From Membranipora membranacea (taxonomy: Eukaryota > Bryozoa > Gymnolaemata > Cheilostomatida > Membraniporidae): a stretch of 64,000 nt of DNA. Position 1 is the stretch's first letter. Every line of letters starts with the position of its first letter. The notes under the pieces were generated by a model that made no database searches, had not been told where the DNA came from, and saw only the letters and a list, made by a program, of their open reading frames with translations. Shown here one piece after another: positions 12,104-24,700 of this stretch. The translations under genes were made by a program, and so were the position numbers. The stretch covers positions 14,565,387-14,629,386 of the forward strand of contig OU612069.1 of NCBI GenBank assembly GCA_914767715.1, given 5' to 3'.

Positions 12104-12340
12104 CATATATGCTTAGTTTTATATAACTTAATTTATAATAACTATATATATATATATATAAAACGAAGTGAGCAATAAAACCGGAAATAAAATCAGAAAT
12201 AAAATCAGAAATAAAATCAGAAATAAAATCAGGAAATCATGCACAAACAACTGAGTAAATATAGAAAGTATATGAGCTCAGAAGGAACAAGTTTCAGATG
12301 ATTCTTTGTATAAGACTACAGCCTATATTGTGTGCTAACA
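11950..12340 (+). repeat. Dispersed repeat family A, copy 2, with AT-rich hairpin and microsatellites
   Basis: Homologous to 2226-2520 (see there). At 12052-12130 the block AGTTATATAAAACTAAGCATATAT is followed by an (AT)n tract and then its reverse complement, giving a long AT hairpin. A second AT tract lies at 12142-12160. At 12172-12232 four units of AAATAAAATCAG repeat in tandem. Confidence 0.75.
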
Positions 12341-12684
12341 AATATGGTAAACACATATTAATTAAGTCCATCTGTCTAAACACAGCTTATCAATTCATGC
12401 GATAACAGCTGTCTATCTCTATAGGAAATGTTTACATGCAAAAAAAAAGTTATTTTGGTACCATGTTTAGTGGACACATTCTGTTCAAATAAAATATGAT
12501 AATATATAAAGGCATCACAGCACAATCTGCATAACTTGTTAATAGGTGCCGAGGCAGTAATTTGGAGACAATGGAGGCATCACAGCACGATATGCGTAAC
12601 TCATTACTTTATACTTATGTGGTATTTTGCAGATAATACAGGCATCATACATGACTATGAATAATAATTCTATGATACAAACCT

Positions 12685-15600
12685 CTACTTGAGTTTGAAG
12701 AGAGCAGCTCCAACAGGTCCACACACCACCATCTTCCCTCGTCTTATACTCACATCACACAGGAGGTTAAATAAACCACCAACAATCTCGAGTGATGTGT
12801 GAGTGAGTCCTCTTATCATCTCCCCTATTGTGTGGAAAAATGAATAAAACAATATAGGTAGTGAAAACTATATTTATCCAAACACAAAAGTTTGTTGGGA
12901 GTTGTTTTTAACAAAACACAAAACTGGGCTTGAAACTGAATAAGAATAAGGCAAATTTGTAAGTTTTTGACAGGAAATTTAACCGACTTGAAATCGCTTG
13001 AAATTCTATCCTAATCATTCCAACACTGGCTGTATATCAGGCACTAAATATTAGCCCCCAATCATTATATTAAAAAAGGTTGCTATTTAGCAAGAACTGC
13101 CAAATTTCCCAGAACCGTATCAGGGAGAATTGTCAGTTTTTGACAGGAAATTTAACTGACATGAAACATTCCAACGCTGGCTGCGTATCGGGCACTAAAT
13201 ATCAGCCCCCAATCGTTACACTAAAAAAGGTTGCTATTTAGCCAAAAGCTGTCAAAATTTCCCAGGACCGTGTCAGGGAGAATTGTCAGTTTTTGACAGG
13301 TAATTTAACGGACATGAAATGGCTTGAAATTCTATCCTAAACATCCCAATGCTGGCTGCATATCGGGCACTAAATATTAGCCCCCTATCATTATACTATA
13401 AGAAGAATTGCCTTAGAATCGTCAACAGCAGTTATGCTTTGCATGTGAATTTTGTCGTGAAGGATGAAGGCAAAATACCAAGCTGATCTCTAGTTGTTGC
13501 AACAATTATAGCAATACCATACTAAGCCCTCATAGACAGACTCCATCAAAATTAATCAGATTGGTCTGTAATTAGTTGTTCTTCATTAATAATAGCTCAT
13601 GCCAGATTGTCAGATTAGGGTAGGTGACTCCTAATCAAGTAAAATTTAATCGAACATAAAAAAACATGAAAGAAATTCCATTCATTTGATCTGATGTTGG
13701 ATGGGTATTTATATTATTTATAAATTCTACCTCAGCCCAGGGAGAATGGAAGGTTCCGTTCTCACTGCTCAGTCACCCAATCTATAAGTTGTGCCTGTCT
13801 TGTAATGATAATTTATTTTTCTCATTAATGGTTTGAGGTCATTATTTATTTTTCTAATATTATTTCTAATGATTATAACTTTTCCCCAATATACCAAAAC
13901 CAAGGGTTATTTGATACAGAGTAACCCTACAAACGCTAAAATATACCAAGTTAAATCAGTACCAACATGCTACAAAACTTAAGGCCAGAATTCATTTATA
14001 TCAAACACGATAAATTGTGCCAAAATCAAGCAACAATAATCCGAAATTCCTAAATTTGATTTGATTGATTTGAAAATACTTGGTAACTATATATCAATTA
14101 CATAATTTTCATGATAGTAGATTTGTGCCTGAGGAATGCTCATCATTGCAATGTGTTTATCATTATCACTGTATGTAACCCACACTAAACCCAAACGATG
14201 AGATTATAATATAATCACCTGTAGATGAGATCTGGTATATCTTCTTTTCATCCCCGGACACCACATAGATAAGACCAGACTGATCAGATGTTATACCTTG
14301 AGGAACACTCAGACTTGCACATCTCCACACAGGCTGATGAGTACCGGCCTGCAGCTTATACTTCCTCACCTCTCCTCCCGGTAGTCAGCCACGAGTACAC
14401 TGTTATCACCTGGTAGGATGTGTACTCCACCAGGACGAGTCATATCACCAATGTCAATGTTATACAGGTGATTACCTGTGATTCTGTAGATCATCAGCTG
14501 TTTCTTAGCTCTGTCTGTATCTGCTATTATACTGTGTGATACAGACAGAAGACTGTTATAGCTGTCCTTATACTGATGTAGTAGAGTGTGATGAGGATTA
14601 CTCTCTGTACCGATGTATGTGCTGGTTTTATTATCTTTATACACCTTAGTGATGAGCTTATCACCTACGAATACTGACATGACTTGGTTAGTAATGTTTA
14701 TACTCTTTATCAGCTTCAGATCATCACCGGATCTTATCTGTACACCATGTTCGCGAGTAGAGCAGAGAATATTGCCGTCCTCTCTCCAGCTAACAGCCTC
14801 ACAATATGATGGTGTTTTCTCATACTTGATGAGCTCGAGTGTAGTGGGTGGAGGTGTGTCACCTAAAACAAGCAATTTAGTTTTGACAATTAGATATATA
14901 TGCTCTTTTTGTAATTATAATTTTATATATATATATTCTGACATGGATCATTTTTCAACTCAAATCTTCCCAAGCAGATCAGTACCTGTTTTATTCTGGA
15001 TTTTTGAGGAAATTGTTGAGCAGTGACAGATTTTTTTCAAATGCGTTAGAGAAGCAGGCTATATTTCTGTTAAAATTGCCATTCAGAAGACGGTTTTTTC
15101 GTCTACCCGGCCCTCAGAACTAACTTATCTGACAAAATGAATGAATGAATGAAAACCAAAAAAAATTTAACGATGATCATTAGGAATTTCAACATGAACC
15201 TTATATCCTAAACTTGCATAAGTTGATATTTTTCAATTGTTTGGGTCCCTACGGAAAAAGTTTTGATGAAGTTTACTATGTAAATATGAAGCCAGTGTGT
15301 AGCTGTGTTGAGTTGAGTTTTTGGGATGCACTGCATGCGTTTTAAACACTGGCAAACTTATCATCTGTCATCCTCATTCGCATCGAAATTTGCAAATCGA
15401 TTCATCTGGTGGGTGTGCTGAACCCTAAAAAGGGTTATTAACATGACCATGTTTGGGACAGCCACCCCCTGTCACATCATCATCAATCTTGAATAACTTG
15501 GGGGCACAGTTATACATGCAGTGCTTGGATGTGGTGGTTTCTAGTGTAAGCCCCCCCAGACTTTGCCCCCTTCCGACGGCCCCCGGAGGTGGTGGTTTCA

Positions 15601-18600
15601 AGTTCTAAATATAGGCCTATTATTGTGAAATTTATTTAACAATATTGACATGAAGGATTATTTTTTTCATACTCAACAAGAGTGAGATTGAAAGGTATGT
15701 TTAGAATAATTATTCATCTGTTCAATTCAATCTTTAAAATATATGCATTTGTAATTTATTTTATGTATTTGTTTATAAAATATCTGTTTACCTTGTTATA
15801 CTTTTGTCATCACAAAAATAATTGAACTGTAATCGCATAGCAGTTTAACAAGTTGATATAAAATCCCACATTACGTAAATCCTGTCACTTCACTAGGGTG
15901 CAGAAATAGCAAAACTTTCTCTGACAAGTGGACGGCAACTACACTGATACTCATTGAATACTGTAAGAACTCAGGATAATCTGACAAACTGCCAAAATTA
16001 CACTGATGCCCATTGCATACTTTCGGAACTCAGGCAAATCTCAAGAAACTGCCTATACTCCACTGATGTCCATCATATGCTGTCAGAATTCAGGCTAATC
16101 TCACAAACTGCCAAAACTAAAATGATGCCCATTGCATACTGTCAGAATTGAGGCTAATCTCACAAACTGCCAAAACTACACCAATGAACTAAGTTTATTG
16201 ACTACACTGATACCCATCACATACTTTCAGAACACAGGCTAATCTAACAAACTGCCAAATCTACACTGATGCCCATTGCATACTTTCAGAATTCAGGCTA
16301 ATCTCACAAACTGCCAAAACAACACTGATACCCATCGCATACTTTCAGAACACAGGCTAATCTAACAAACTGCCAAAACTACACCAATGAACTAAGTTTA
16401 TCGACTACACTGATACCCATCACATACTTTCAGAACACAGGCTAATCTAACAAACTGCCAAATCTACACTGATGCCCATTGCATACTTTCAGAATTCAGG
16501 CTAATCTCACAAACTGCCAAAACTACAATGAACTGAATGTTATACATGTTAATCAGACCAGTGCTATCACAGACAACCGAAGAGCCGCTACAGCATTCCT
16601 CCGCCTAATAGTGTGGTGAATTTAAAAGATGGTGGATTGACAGAATGCTCGCTGACCTCATGGTGATAAAGCTCTTCAACCCCTTGGCTGATGGTGCTAG
16701 TAGACGTAATCGGTGAAACAAAGATAGATTGGATCTCATATGGTGATAAACCTCTTCGACCCTTTGGAATTGTGTGAATAGACTTTGTCATAATTTTGTA
16801 ATGAAATCCATCGAACCCCAAACGCATATTGATGCTGTTTCTTGGGGGTTCGCTCACATATCATATTCTTGTCGTTCATCATAGCTGCATTGTTGTTATC
16901 AACCTCCTCGCATTCGCTTGTAGTTGTTTGCTCGTGTTGTTTTTAATTGTGCAAAGGTATCGTCTCTCCTACATACCATCTATCACCCACTAAAGTGCAG
17001 GGTACAAAAGCGTTCAGAGAGCTTTTTTCCACACTACATGTCAGCTCTCAACAAAATTTAGATTGTTCATTTTCATGTACGAATCCAATCTTATCGCCTG
17101 CTGATACATGGATTGTTATGATAAACCAATACCAAAGCCTAATAAGCTTGCCAAAGCAAAGCTTTCATTGTTAATTTCTCTTGGTAATCCAAGGGATACG
17201 GTCCACCTCAGTTTAAACATGGATCCCATGGTACAAATGATCCTAAGAAGTCAAACTGCGCCAATTCAGCCTTAAAATCCGAATAGGTTTTAGTGGCATT
17301 AATTCCTGTGGTGAAAATAAACCTTGTTACTTTGGCTACAGCAGTTCTATAAAAAATGAGTTCTCAGCGCAGGAGATATCTCAGAGTCGGCAAATCCAAA
17401 CTTCAGCAGCAACTGACTACACATACAGGTCTACAATATGTATGAACATCCAGCACAAGTCTACGTTATGTTACAGGTACTCCTCCTGCTTCTCCTTTAT
17501 CATTGACAGGGGAGCACAGCACTAAGTTTCTGTAAATTCACAAAATTCAAAGTAAAAAAGTACAAAGTACAAATTATTCTAATCCTGCCTCAACAGCCAT
17601 GTACTGTAACCCAATCGCTACACAGTATGACCCAAGGAATTTTCTGGCCCATCCATATCACACTGTCCAGCCCAAAGTGAGCGTAATGTCTTACCAACAT
17701 CTCAAGGACATAACTCTAATCATATGTCATACCCTCATATAGTCAACAATTTCTGTCTAATCACATCAGTTTATTCCGGTAGGTTACAAAACCTCTGAAT
17801 CATATTCTCCAATGGTGTCTGCTGCGCCAACGCAGGGTAATATGTGTTCAGTCAATAAAGAGATATATTTTCTAAAATTAAATGAGACAACTCCTCAATC
17901 TTCACTGTTTGCCTCTCAAACACAGTTGACGCTTCTCCCTATTTCTCATTCAACACAAAGGCCAGCACATGCCTCTCCTATTGATGAATCAAGCGTGTTG
18001 AACATTGAACGTTGAACGGTTAAACCTAACTCAGAAATACAGCCTAAGATTTCGTTTGTCAAGAAGTCATTTGAGACTAGTTCCACAACTACAGCCAAAC
18101 CTATGATATTTAGTGGGTTCCCCTCCAGTACCCAACGTTGCATGCATCATTTGATCTTGCTAGTATCAGAAAAAGACATAACAAAAGCACAAAACTGATT
18201 ATCCTACTGCCTCATGTCAACGGTGATGCTAAGGGTTGGATTAAGTATTATATCAGGTCAGTTTCCTCTACTGTATTTGAGGTTAGTATGCATGCTATTG
18301 AGGAGAATTTTGGTGATCCATTTGAGGCGGAAAGCGAGAGAAGAGAGAAGCTCGAGTCATGGCCACGATTGTTGGTTCTCAGTATGCTAAGTTCTTGAAG
18401 CTGTGTAATCATGCAATATTCTTGAACCAGCATTTGAGTGACCTCAGCAATCTTCTTAGTCTTTTGTCTTTCTGTGTTCCTCATTCAAAGGCGGAGTAGA
18501 ATAGCAGGAAAAACCAAGAAGAAAACCAAAAAGAGCCCAACCTATGCTGAATATGCTGATTTTGCTATGGATAAAGCTTTGTTAGCGCATGATAAATCCA

Positions 18601-20783
18601 CATCATACCAGGCTATCGCAAATCATAAGGACAGCAAAAAGCAACCAATGAGAGACCACTCTAAATGGAAGGAAACCAAGTCATCTGTCACTCACATCAC
18701 GCAGACGGCAAACAACCCTAACCAGACCGAAAAACACTGCCAATCCGGAATCACCATCGATTCACTGCAATAACTGTGAATCCAACAAGTCACATGATTC
18801 TTCTGAATGCTAAATAATAAAACCATTCTCTAGTGCCCAGACATAATCATAAATTTGGTCCAGTTTGCATGCAATTAGAATTGCTTCCCTCCTACTGACT
18901 ATTTATATGCAACTTATACGAGACAAGGTAAAACTTACACAATCTCAGAAATTATTTTACATCCAACAAATTTTCTCACTATTAAACAACTGTAATAATG
19001 TATTGCATGATTTTTACACAAATATTGCACCCTTAGCAACCCATAACCATTGTGAGGGTAACCTGGCGCACAAACATCTGTGCATTTCTAACCATCTCAT
19101 GCAGGAAGAAATTGCTGTTGCCTCAACCAATCTCAAAATTTCCTTAGTTATCATATTGTGGGGGACAAGGAACTTTTTCCCTTTGTGAATCTCACTAACT
19201 TTGTCACGCCGTATCAGCAGGGCTACAAAATGCATTGATATTTTTCAGGTTTGCATTATTTCCTGCTTACCTTGCCCTCCAATGAAGATCTTAATGATTT
19301 TTAGAAACTCCGTTTTAGGCAGCTTATCAACGTCTTCTCCATATTTGGTCATGAGGGATTTGAGTTTAGCTACTTGTTTGGTGATTGGATCCAGAGATTC
19401 CAGCATGACAGCAAGATCTGCACCTGTCTTGGCTTCTTTTCTGAGCGAGCAAGCTGAGGTATTGGCCAGCTTTCGAATATTCTCCTGAACTTTCTGGACA
19501 AGCTTTTTTTGCTGTCAATGGATGAAAATAAGCATTTTGCAAATCATTTTCCAATCACTGGAAAGTTCATGTTGGCACTGTCAATGAAAAAAGTTAGCCA
19601 GGGGGTCTTTCAATAAGAAAGAGCGATACATTACTAAAGCAAGTTATCACTATCACATCGCTCAAAATGATCACTCACTTGGTCTTTCAGTTAGGCAAAA
19701 TCGCTTCCAAATCGCTTCCAAATCGCTCACTCAGAATGTATATAGTACCATCATTGAGTGAGTGATCTGAAAGCAGTCTTAGCAGTTATCACTCACTCAC
19801 TGAGTGAGCGATCTGATTGCAGTTTTGGCTGTTTATAATTGAGAGACCCCCCCCCCAGTATTGGGTATCTAAAATATGGAGCCATCCACCATTAGTGATG
19901 ACAAAAATTGACCCTGACCAATCAGGTACCTTTGAAATCTAGCTGAGAACCATCACTTTATGAGTTGGCTCTCAGCTGGATTTTAAAAGCACCCGATTGG
20001 TCAGGGTCAACTTTTGTCATCACTCATGGCGAATGGCTGGGGAAGAAGTTACTCCCTACATTTTGAAAGCTCATATAACTCCATGCAAAGCTACTGGCTA
20101 GATGTTTTGATGCAACAAACCCCTATTTAAAGTTTTGACTGGTTGCTCTGCTGCATGGGCAAAGCCCAACTGTGCCATAGTTGGTATTACTTCTATTTAC
20201 ACTTTTCACCTACCCTATGCTCAGCCAAAACAAGTATTTCCTCATGCTTATCCCTCCAGCCAACAAATCTCTCTCTAGTTTCTTTATAGATCTCGACAAA
20301 GTTTATGAGGTCATGGTTAACACCAGATGCACACTCCTCATTCCAATAACATCTACAACAGATGGAAATTTTAGTTCATTGCAGAAGATAAATATGGGAA
20401 GTTATAAAGTCCTACAACAACAGTAGAGATATCCAAATGGAACAAGCTAGATCATTTACAATGGAGACTATTGATAAGCAATTCTATCCCTTCCTGGATA
20501 ACTCTGTGTGTCTTTGAGCGGTGTAAGACGTATTTACTTAATTCAATCAGAACACCGGATTAAACATCACCTCTGACATATTGAGATCTGGCAGTTATTA
20601 CACCACCAGTCTACGTGACGAGGACAATCAGGTGTTTCGCAGCAATCATTGATCCCTGCTGCCTCCAATCTGTATTCTGCAGCCCTCAATGCTGATTGGC
20701 AGCGTTCCAATTCCTTCTCAACATCAGTGAGCATCATCATCTGCTCATCAATTTCATCTGGAAGCCCCATGTTGAAAGTGCTA
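12685..20783 (-). CDS. TRIM-like protein: B-box, coiled coil, C-terminal beta-propeller-like region
   Basis: Five coding exons join with matching phases: 20783-20571, 20352-20214, 19511-19271, 14862-14219 and 12824-12685 (stop TAG at 12685). Exon 1 has a coiled segment, then a B-box started by CETPDCPRHVDWWCNNCQ. Exon 2 supplies the remaining Cys/His (CYWNEEC, NHDLI). Exon 3 is a coiled coil (VQKVQENIRKLAN onward). Exons 4-5 give repeated strand-turn sequences (EAVSWREDGNILC, VHILPGDNSVLVAD, GLIYVVSGDEKKIYQI), as in NHL-type propellers, ending AALFKLK. The start is taken as the Met in exon 1; no RING exon was found upstream. TRIM proteins usually act in ubiquitination or RNA regulation, and here that is inference only. 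Exon 4 has an apparent 1-base deletion near 14378-14385 that breaks the frame. Introns 3 and 4 are packed with repeats. Confidence 0.85.
12955..13405 (+). repeat. ~173-bp tandem repeat in the last TRIM intron, ~2.6 copies
   Basis: Units contain TTTTTGACAGG(A/T)AATTTAAC, ATTCCAA(C/T)(A/G)CTGGCTG, GGGCACTAAATAT(T/C)AGCCCCC and AAAAAAGGTTGCTATTTAGC, repeated from about 12963, 13135 and 13282. The copies differ by a few percent. No coding potential. Confidence 0.85.
14219..14862 (-). CDS. TRIM-like gene exon 4 (propeller), with frame break
   Basis: The acceptor (TTTTAG before GTGACACACC) and donor (CTACAG/GTGATT) fit the neighbouring phases only if one base is added. Frame 1 reads to LVADYREER-stop and frame 2 resumes at GEVRKYKLQAG. 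Adding one C to the CC run in GACTACCGGG would give an uninterrupted frame. The 644-bp length is one short of the phase-compatible 645. This points to a homopolymer consensus error or a recent disabling deletion. Confidence 0.8.
15938..16525 (+). repeat. ~64-bp minisatellite in TRIM intron 3, ~9 units
   Basis: Units run CTACACTGATGCCCATTGCA, TACTTTCAGAATTCAGGCTA, ATCTCACAAACTGCCAAAA. In two places (about 16178 and 16381) the same extra segment, ACCAATGAACTAAGTTTAT, is inserted 203 bp apart. A block of three units was therefore duplicated as a higher-order repeat. Confidence 0.9.
16526..17800. other. Intron sequence without recognised genes
   Basis: Within TRIM intron 3. At 16660-16760 a short internal duplication (TGGTGATAAA(G/C)CTCTTC(A/G)ACCC) is visible. 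No domain was recognised in the open frames here. Confidence 0.4.
17800..18830 (+). pseudogene. Retrotransposon gag-like fossil (possibly BEL/Pao)
   Basis: The frame at 18138-18360 reads IILLPHVNGDAKGWIKYYI, then AIEENFGDPFEAESER, resembling the helical gag region of BEL/Pao elements (L...L.GEA......Y..A...L...FG.P). Further on, with frame changes, come lysine-rich sequence and at about 18765-18810 HCNNCESNKSHDSSEC, a CCHC-like zinc knuckle. Several frameshifts exist, and no protease or RT follows before 19.27 kb. It lies in TRIM intron 3 on the opposite strand. Confidence 0.45.
19601..19860. mobile_element. MITE-like element with GGGGGTCTTTCAAT ends
   Basis: The ends CAGGGGGTCTTTCAAT and ATTGAGAGACCCCC are imperfect inverted repeats about 255 bp apart. 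The interior has repeated CACTCACT/AGTGAGTGA and ATCGCTTCCAA motifs that can fold together. The right end runs into a C11 tract. It lies in a TRIM intron. Confidence 0.55.
19893..20030. repeat. Hairpin (foldback) of ~60-bp arms in TRIM intron
   Basis: TGATGACAAAAATTGACCCT is matched inverted by AGGGTCAACTTTTGTCATCA, and CTAGCTGAGAACC by GGCTCTCAGCTGG, with a ~15-bp loop (ATCACTTTATGAGTT). It is probably a small MITE. Confidence 0.75.
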
Positions 20784-21079
20784 CTAAGTAGAATAAAAAT
20801 GAGAACTTCCAATGAAATGGTGGGTAATGTTAGCAAGGAGAACTGTGAATTAAAGAAAACACTTTTTGGTTTCAATCAATTGTTTTTCCATTGAAAAGTA
20901 ACAAATACTAGCAACTGATACGCTCAGGGAACCCACCAAATAGAAGCAAAACTGTTTGTCTCAGGTAGACAGATAAGTGAGGTATATCAATTTCGATCTA
21001 TTTATCTGCATTTGGATTTGCTGCCCCCCCCCCCCCACAACTCTGAATGCAGGCAAATTGATCAAAATTTGATGCAAGA

Positions 21080-21590
21080 TTTTTACTAATACTCAATTCT
21101 CAATAATAGGAATCGGCAGTGAAACATCCTAAAATCTGACATTCTGACAAACACAAATTATGTCTGAGAATTAAACCCACCGCTTAATTTTCAGCTCGAT
21201 AGGTAATTGTTACTGAGACATAATTACAGTTGTAGAGAGAGTTGGTCATGATGAAGGACTAAATGACACTCGAAGACTATGATGAATACAATGAGTGAAA
21301 TGGAAACAATGAGTAGAAACTAAGAAGCACTCAGAGATAATGCTATGATGCAATATATCAGCGCCTCTGGTATATGATAAGCATAGTTGAAATGTACTGC
21401 ATGTGTTGGTAAATTAGACTAGAAACAGAGATTTGCTGGGCGTTATGGTTCTAAGGTTCAATAATAGGGATTAGCAGTGTATAATTCAATATGTGACAAT
21501 CTGACAAACACAACTTTATCTGAGAAATAAACTGGGCACAGCTTATTTTGCACCTCAGTAGGTATTTGTTACTGAGACATTATTCGTCTC
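21080..21590. repeat. Direct duplication upstream of the TRIM-like gene
   Basis: About 110 bp starting TCAATAATAGGAATCGGCAG (21099) recurs diverged at about 21458 (TCAATAATAGGGATTAGCAG). Both copies carry TCTGACAAACACAA and TTGTTACTGAGACAT. It could be an old local duplication or remnants of a dispersed repeat. Confidence 0.6.
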
Positions 21591-21779
21591 ATGTCATGGT
21601 AAAGCGCTTCCTGGTAAAAAAACTGTTTGTGGCAAGCTTTGAACAAATAAGACGATATGTCATTGGTGTTACACTACACAAATACAACAACACAGAAATT
21701 ATGTAGGCTATTTTGTCTAGATACTATATTGACGTAATAAGGACATTGCAATTGCTGCTTTCTGTACTTGCTAAGTCTC

Positions 21780-24700
21780 CCTATTTAGGTTGGACCCTCC
21801 TTGCAGATTTTCACACCCACTTTCCACTTTTTGTAATTCTCACTATATCCTCCTGATTTGAGAGGAAACAGCCCCTTTCGCTGGATTAAGCGAATAATAT
21901 GTACCTCAGGTGCCCCATCATATATGCGCTATGCCTGTGGGATGTAATGCGATACACAGTCCATGATTCTACACCATACAGTAGCGTGGATAGCACTATT
22001 GCACGGTAGACTGCAGGTTGAGGTGCTTATTATCCCATACTCGTTCTCGCAGCCTCCCAAAAGCAATGGATGCTTTTGACTTCCTGGATTTCAGTTCTTC
22101 ATGTAGCTTGTTCTTGTCTGACAATGTTGACCCTAGATATTTGAAATGGCTTACTCGTTTTAGATCTTGATAATCAATTTTGATATTCAGGCCCTCGGTG
22201 TTAGATCCTGGGACTGGTTGGTACATCATCTCTGTCTTTTTGATATTGATCTTAAGTCCAAATGCTTTTGTTGCATCTGAAAATCTTGTTACGATTGCTT
22301 GAGCATCATCAAAGCTGTGAGCAATGAAGGCTGTGGCATACGCGAACAACAATTCTCCCACTAATAAATCTTTGGTCTTGCATGTCGATTTAAACTGACT
22401 GACATTGAAGAGGTCTGCATTTGGGCGGCTTTGTATTAGGACTCCCTTGTTACAGTCACTGAATGCGAGGGTAAGAGTTGCAGTGAGGAATAAGGAAAAG
22501 AGCGTCGGTGCAAGAACACATCCTTGTTTGACCCCATTTGATAACGTAAATGGATCTGAGAGTTCGCCGTTCAAGCTTACTCTGGCTTGCTGGGTTTTGT
22601 GCAAGGCTTTGATGAGGTTGGTGAACTTGTTCGGGCAGCCATATCTATTAAGCAGCTTCCATAGGGCAGTTCTATTCACAGTGCTGAATGCTTTAGAAAA
22701 GTCCACTCACACCGTTTATAGTGGCATGTTTTGCTGATGCACTTCTCCTGCACCTGTTTTAAACTGAACACCATATCCACTGTACCCATGTCGGCTCGAA
22801 AGCCGCACTGAGCCTCTGGGACAAACGGGTCAATCTGAGAGGAAAGTCCGTTAAGTAGAACTCGTGTAAATAATTTCCCTGGTATGGAAAGAAGTGAGAT
22901 GCCTCGATAGTTACCGCAGATACGTCTATCACCTTTTTTGAATATGGTAAACAGCTGTGCGTCTTTCCAGTCCTGCGGAACTTCATTTTCCTTCCATGCT
23001 TCCTGTATGATGTTAGTCAGCACTTGTAAGACTCGTTCATCTACGCCTCTTATTATCTCTGAATATATTCCATCAGCACCTGGTGATTTTCCATCGCGAA
23101 GCATTCCGACAGCTTTCCAGACTTCCTCAATTTCTGGAGTTTCATCTATCCAATCCAGAGGGGATGCCTGCTTGATACTGTCAGTTGTTGCAGATGTCAC
23201 TGTGGTCTCGTCGTTCAATAGTTGATTGAAGTGCTCAGTCCATCTGTGCAGCAGGTCTGGTTTCTCTGACAATACATTTTGTCCTCCTTTGTCCAAGAGT
23301 TGTGAAGGTTGGTTTACTCTCGGTCCCCATATCCCTCTCATGCTCTGGTAGAAGCCTTTTGTGTCATTGGAGTCAGCCAGTTCCAGTAGTTCAGACGCTT
23401 TGTCTGTTCACCATTGGTTCTTTAACTCCCTCCATCGTTGCTGTAGCCCTTTGTGTGCCTGCTTATATTTGGCAGTGGTAGATTGTGTGGTCCGGTTCAT
23501 CATTCCTGATCGTGCTTCATTCCTGATATTTATCATCTCAAGCAGTTTGGTGACGTTATCATCAAACCAATCTTCATGCTTCCTTTTGATGGGGCCCAGA
23601 TTTTCTTTAGATGTTTCATACAGGATGATCTTAAACTTATCCCACTGCTCTTCCACTGGGTTATCAAGCATTGTTAACATCCAGCTTCAATTTCTTACTT
23701 GATCTTTTTGACATTCGTTTGAGAATGATAAGGTTTTCTTTCGAAACTATCATTATGTGATCAATGCTGCAGTTTGCGCCTCTGATTGCCCTGGTGTTCT
23801 GGAAATATTGGATATCTCATTGACGGGTGATGACAAAGTCAATGCTTAGACCTTGGATGCGTCCATGAATTCTGATGCACTGGTTGATGGTTGAAGTAGG
23901 TGTTAGTAATGGTTAGTAGTAATGGTGTTAGTAGCTGGTGTTCAGAACACAGGTCAAGGAGGATTTCTACATTGCTGTTGGCTCTATCGCTGTTGAATTT
24001 TCCCAGTACTTTTGGCCATATGTGGTGGTCTGATCCTACGCTGGCATTGAAGTCTCCTAGCAAAATTATTTTGTCTGCATTTGGAATGTCTTGGAGCAGT
24101 CCTGGCTGAGCTTGTCATAGAACCCCTCAACGATTTCCGGTGGGTTTGTCATGGTTGGTGCATAGACACTTATGATAGTAAAGTGCCTTATGTGCTTCAG
24201 TGATAGTCATAGAGATATTATTCTATTGTTAATGTCTTCGAGCTCCTCATCCATCTGGGAGACTATAATGTTACTGATTGCTAAAGCTACACCAGCCTGC
24301 TTTGGTTCAGTTGATGGTTTTCCGCTCCAAAATATGATGTATCCTGCAGCTTCTTCTTGTGTACTTCGCAACCTGGGAACCTCACCTCACTAAGCGCAGC
24401 TATGTCGATACTGTATTTCCTGATTTTGTTTGCTATGATAGCACTTCCAGGGGCGTATATTCTAAAAAATTTCACTCACTGACCTTTTAGAGATGAGCAT
24501 AATGATCGGGCGCAGCCCGATCCACATGCCGTAGGCGTGGCGGAGAGGGTGTGGGAGGGGCGCTTGAGCGCCCTCCCACCACGGAAATTTTTGCATATCG
24601 GTAGCAAAATAGTGCAAGCAGAGAGGTATTTCAATAGCTCACTGAGCTGTTGGGTACTTTCAGAAAACAACTCAATAGCAGTAGAAGATTACGGTAAAAA

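Noticed and set aside
15950-16530. CRISPR-like repeat array
   Set aside because: Contiguous 64-bp minisatellite units without unique spacers.
16588-16857. 89-residue minus-strand ORF with internal duplication (LSPYE / LYHHE)
   Set aside because: A short DNA duplication explains it; no domain, splice context or start signal.
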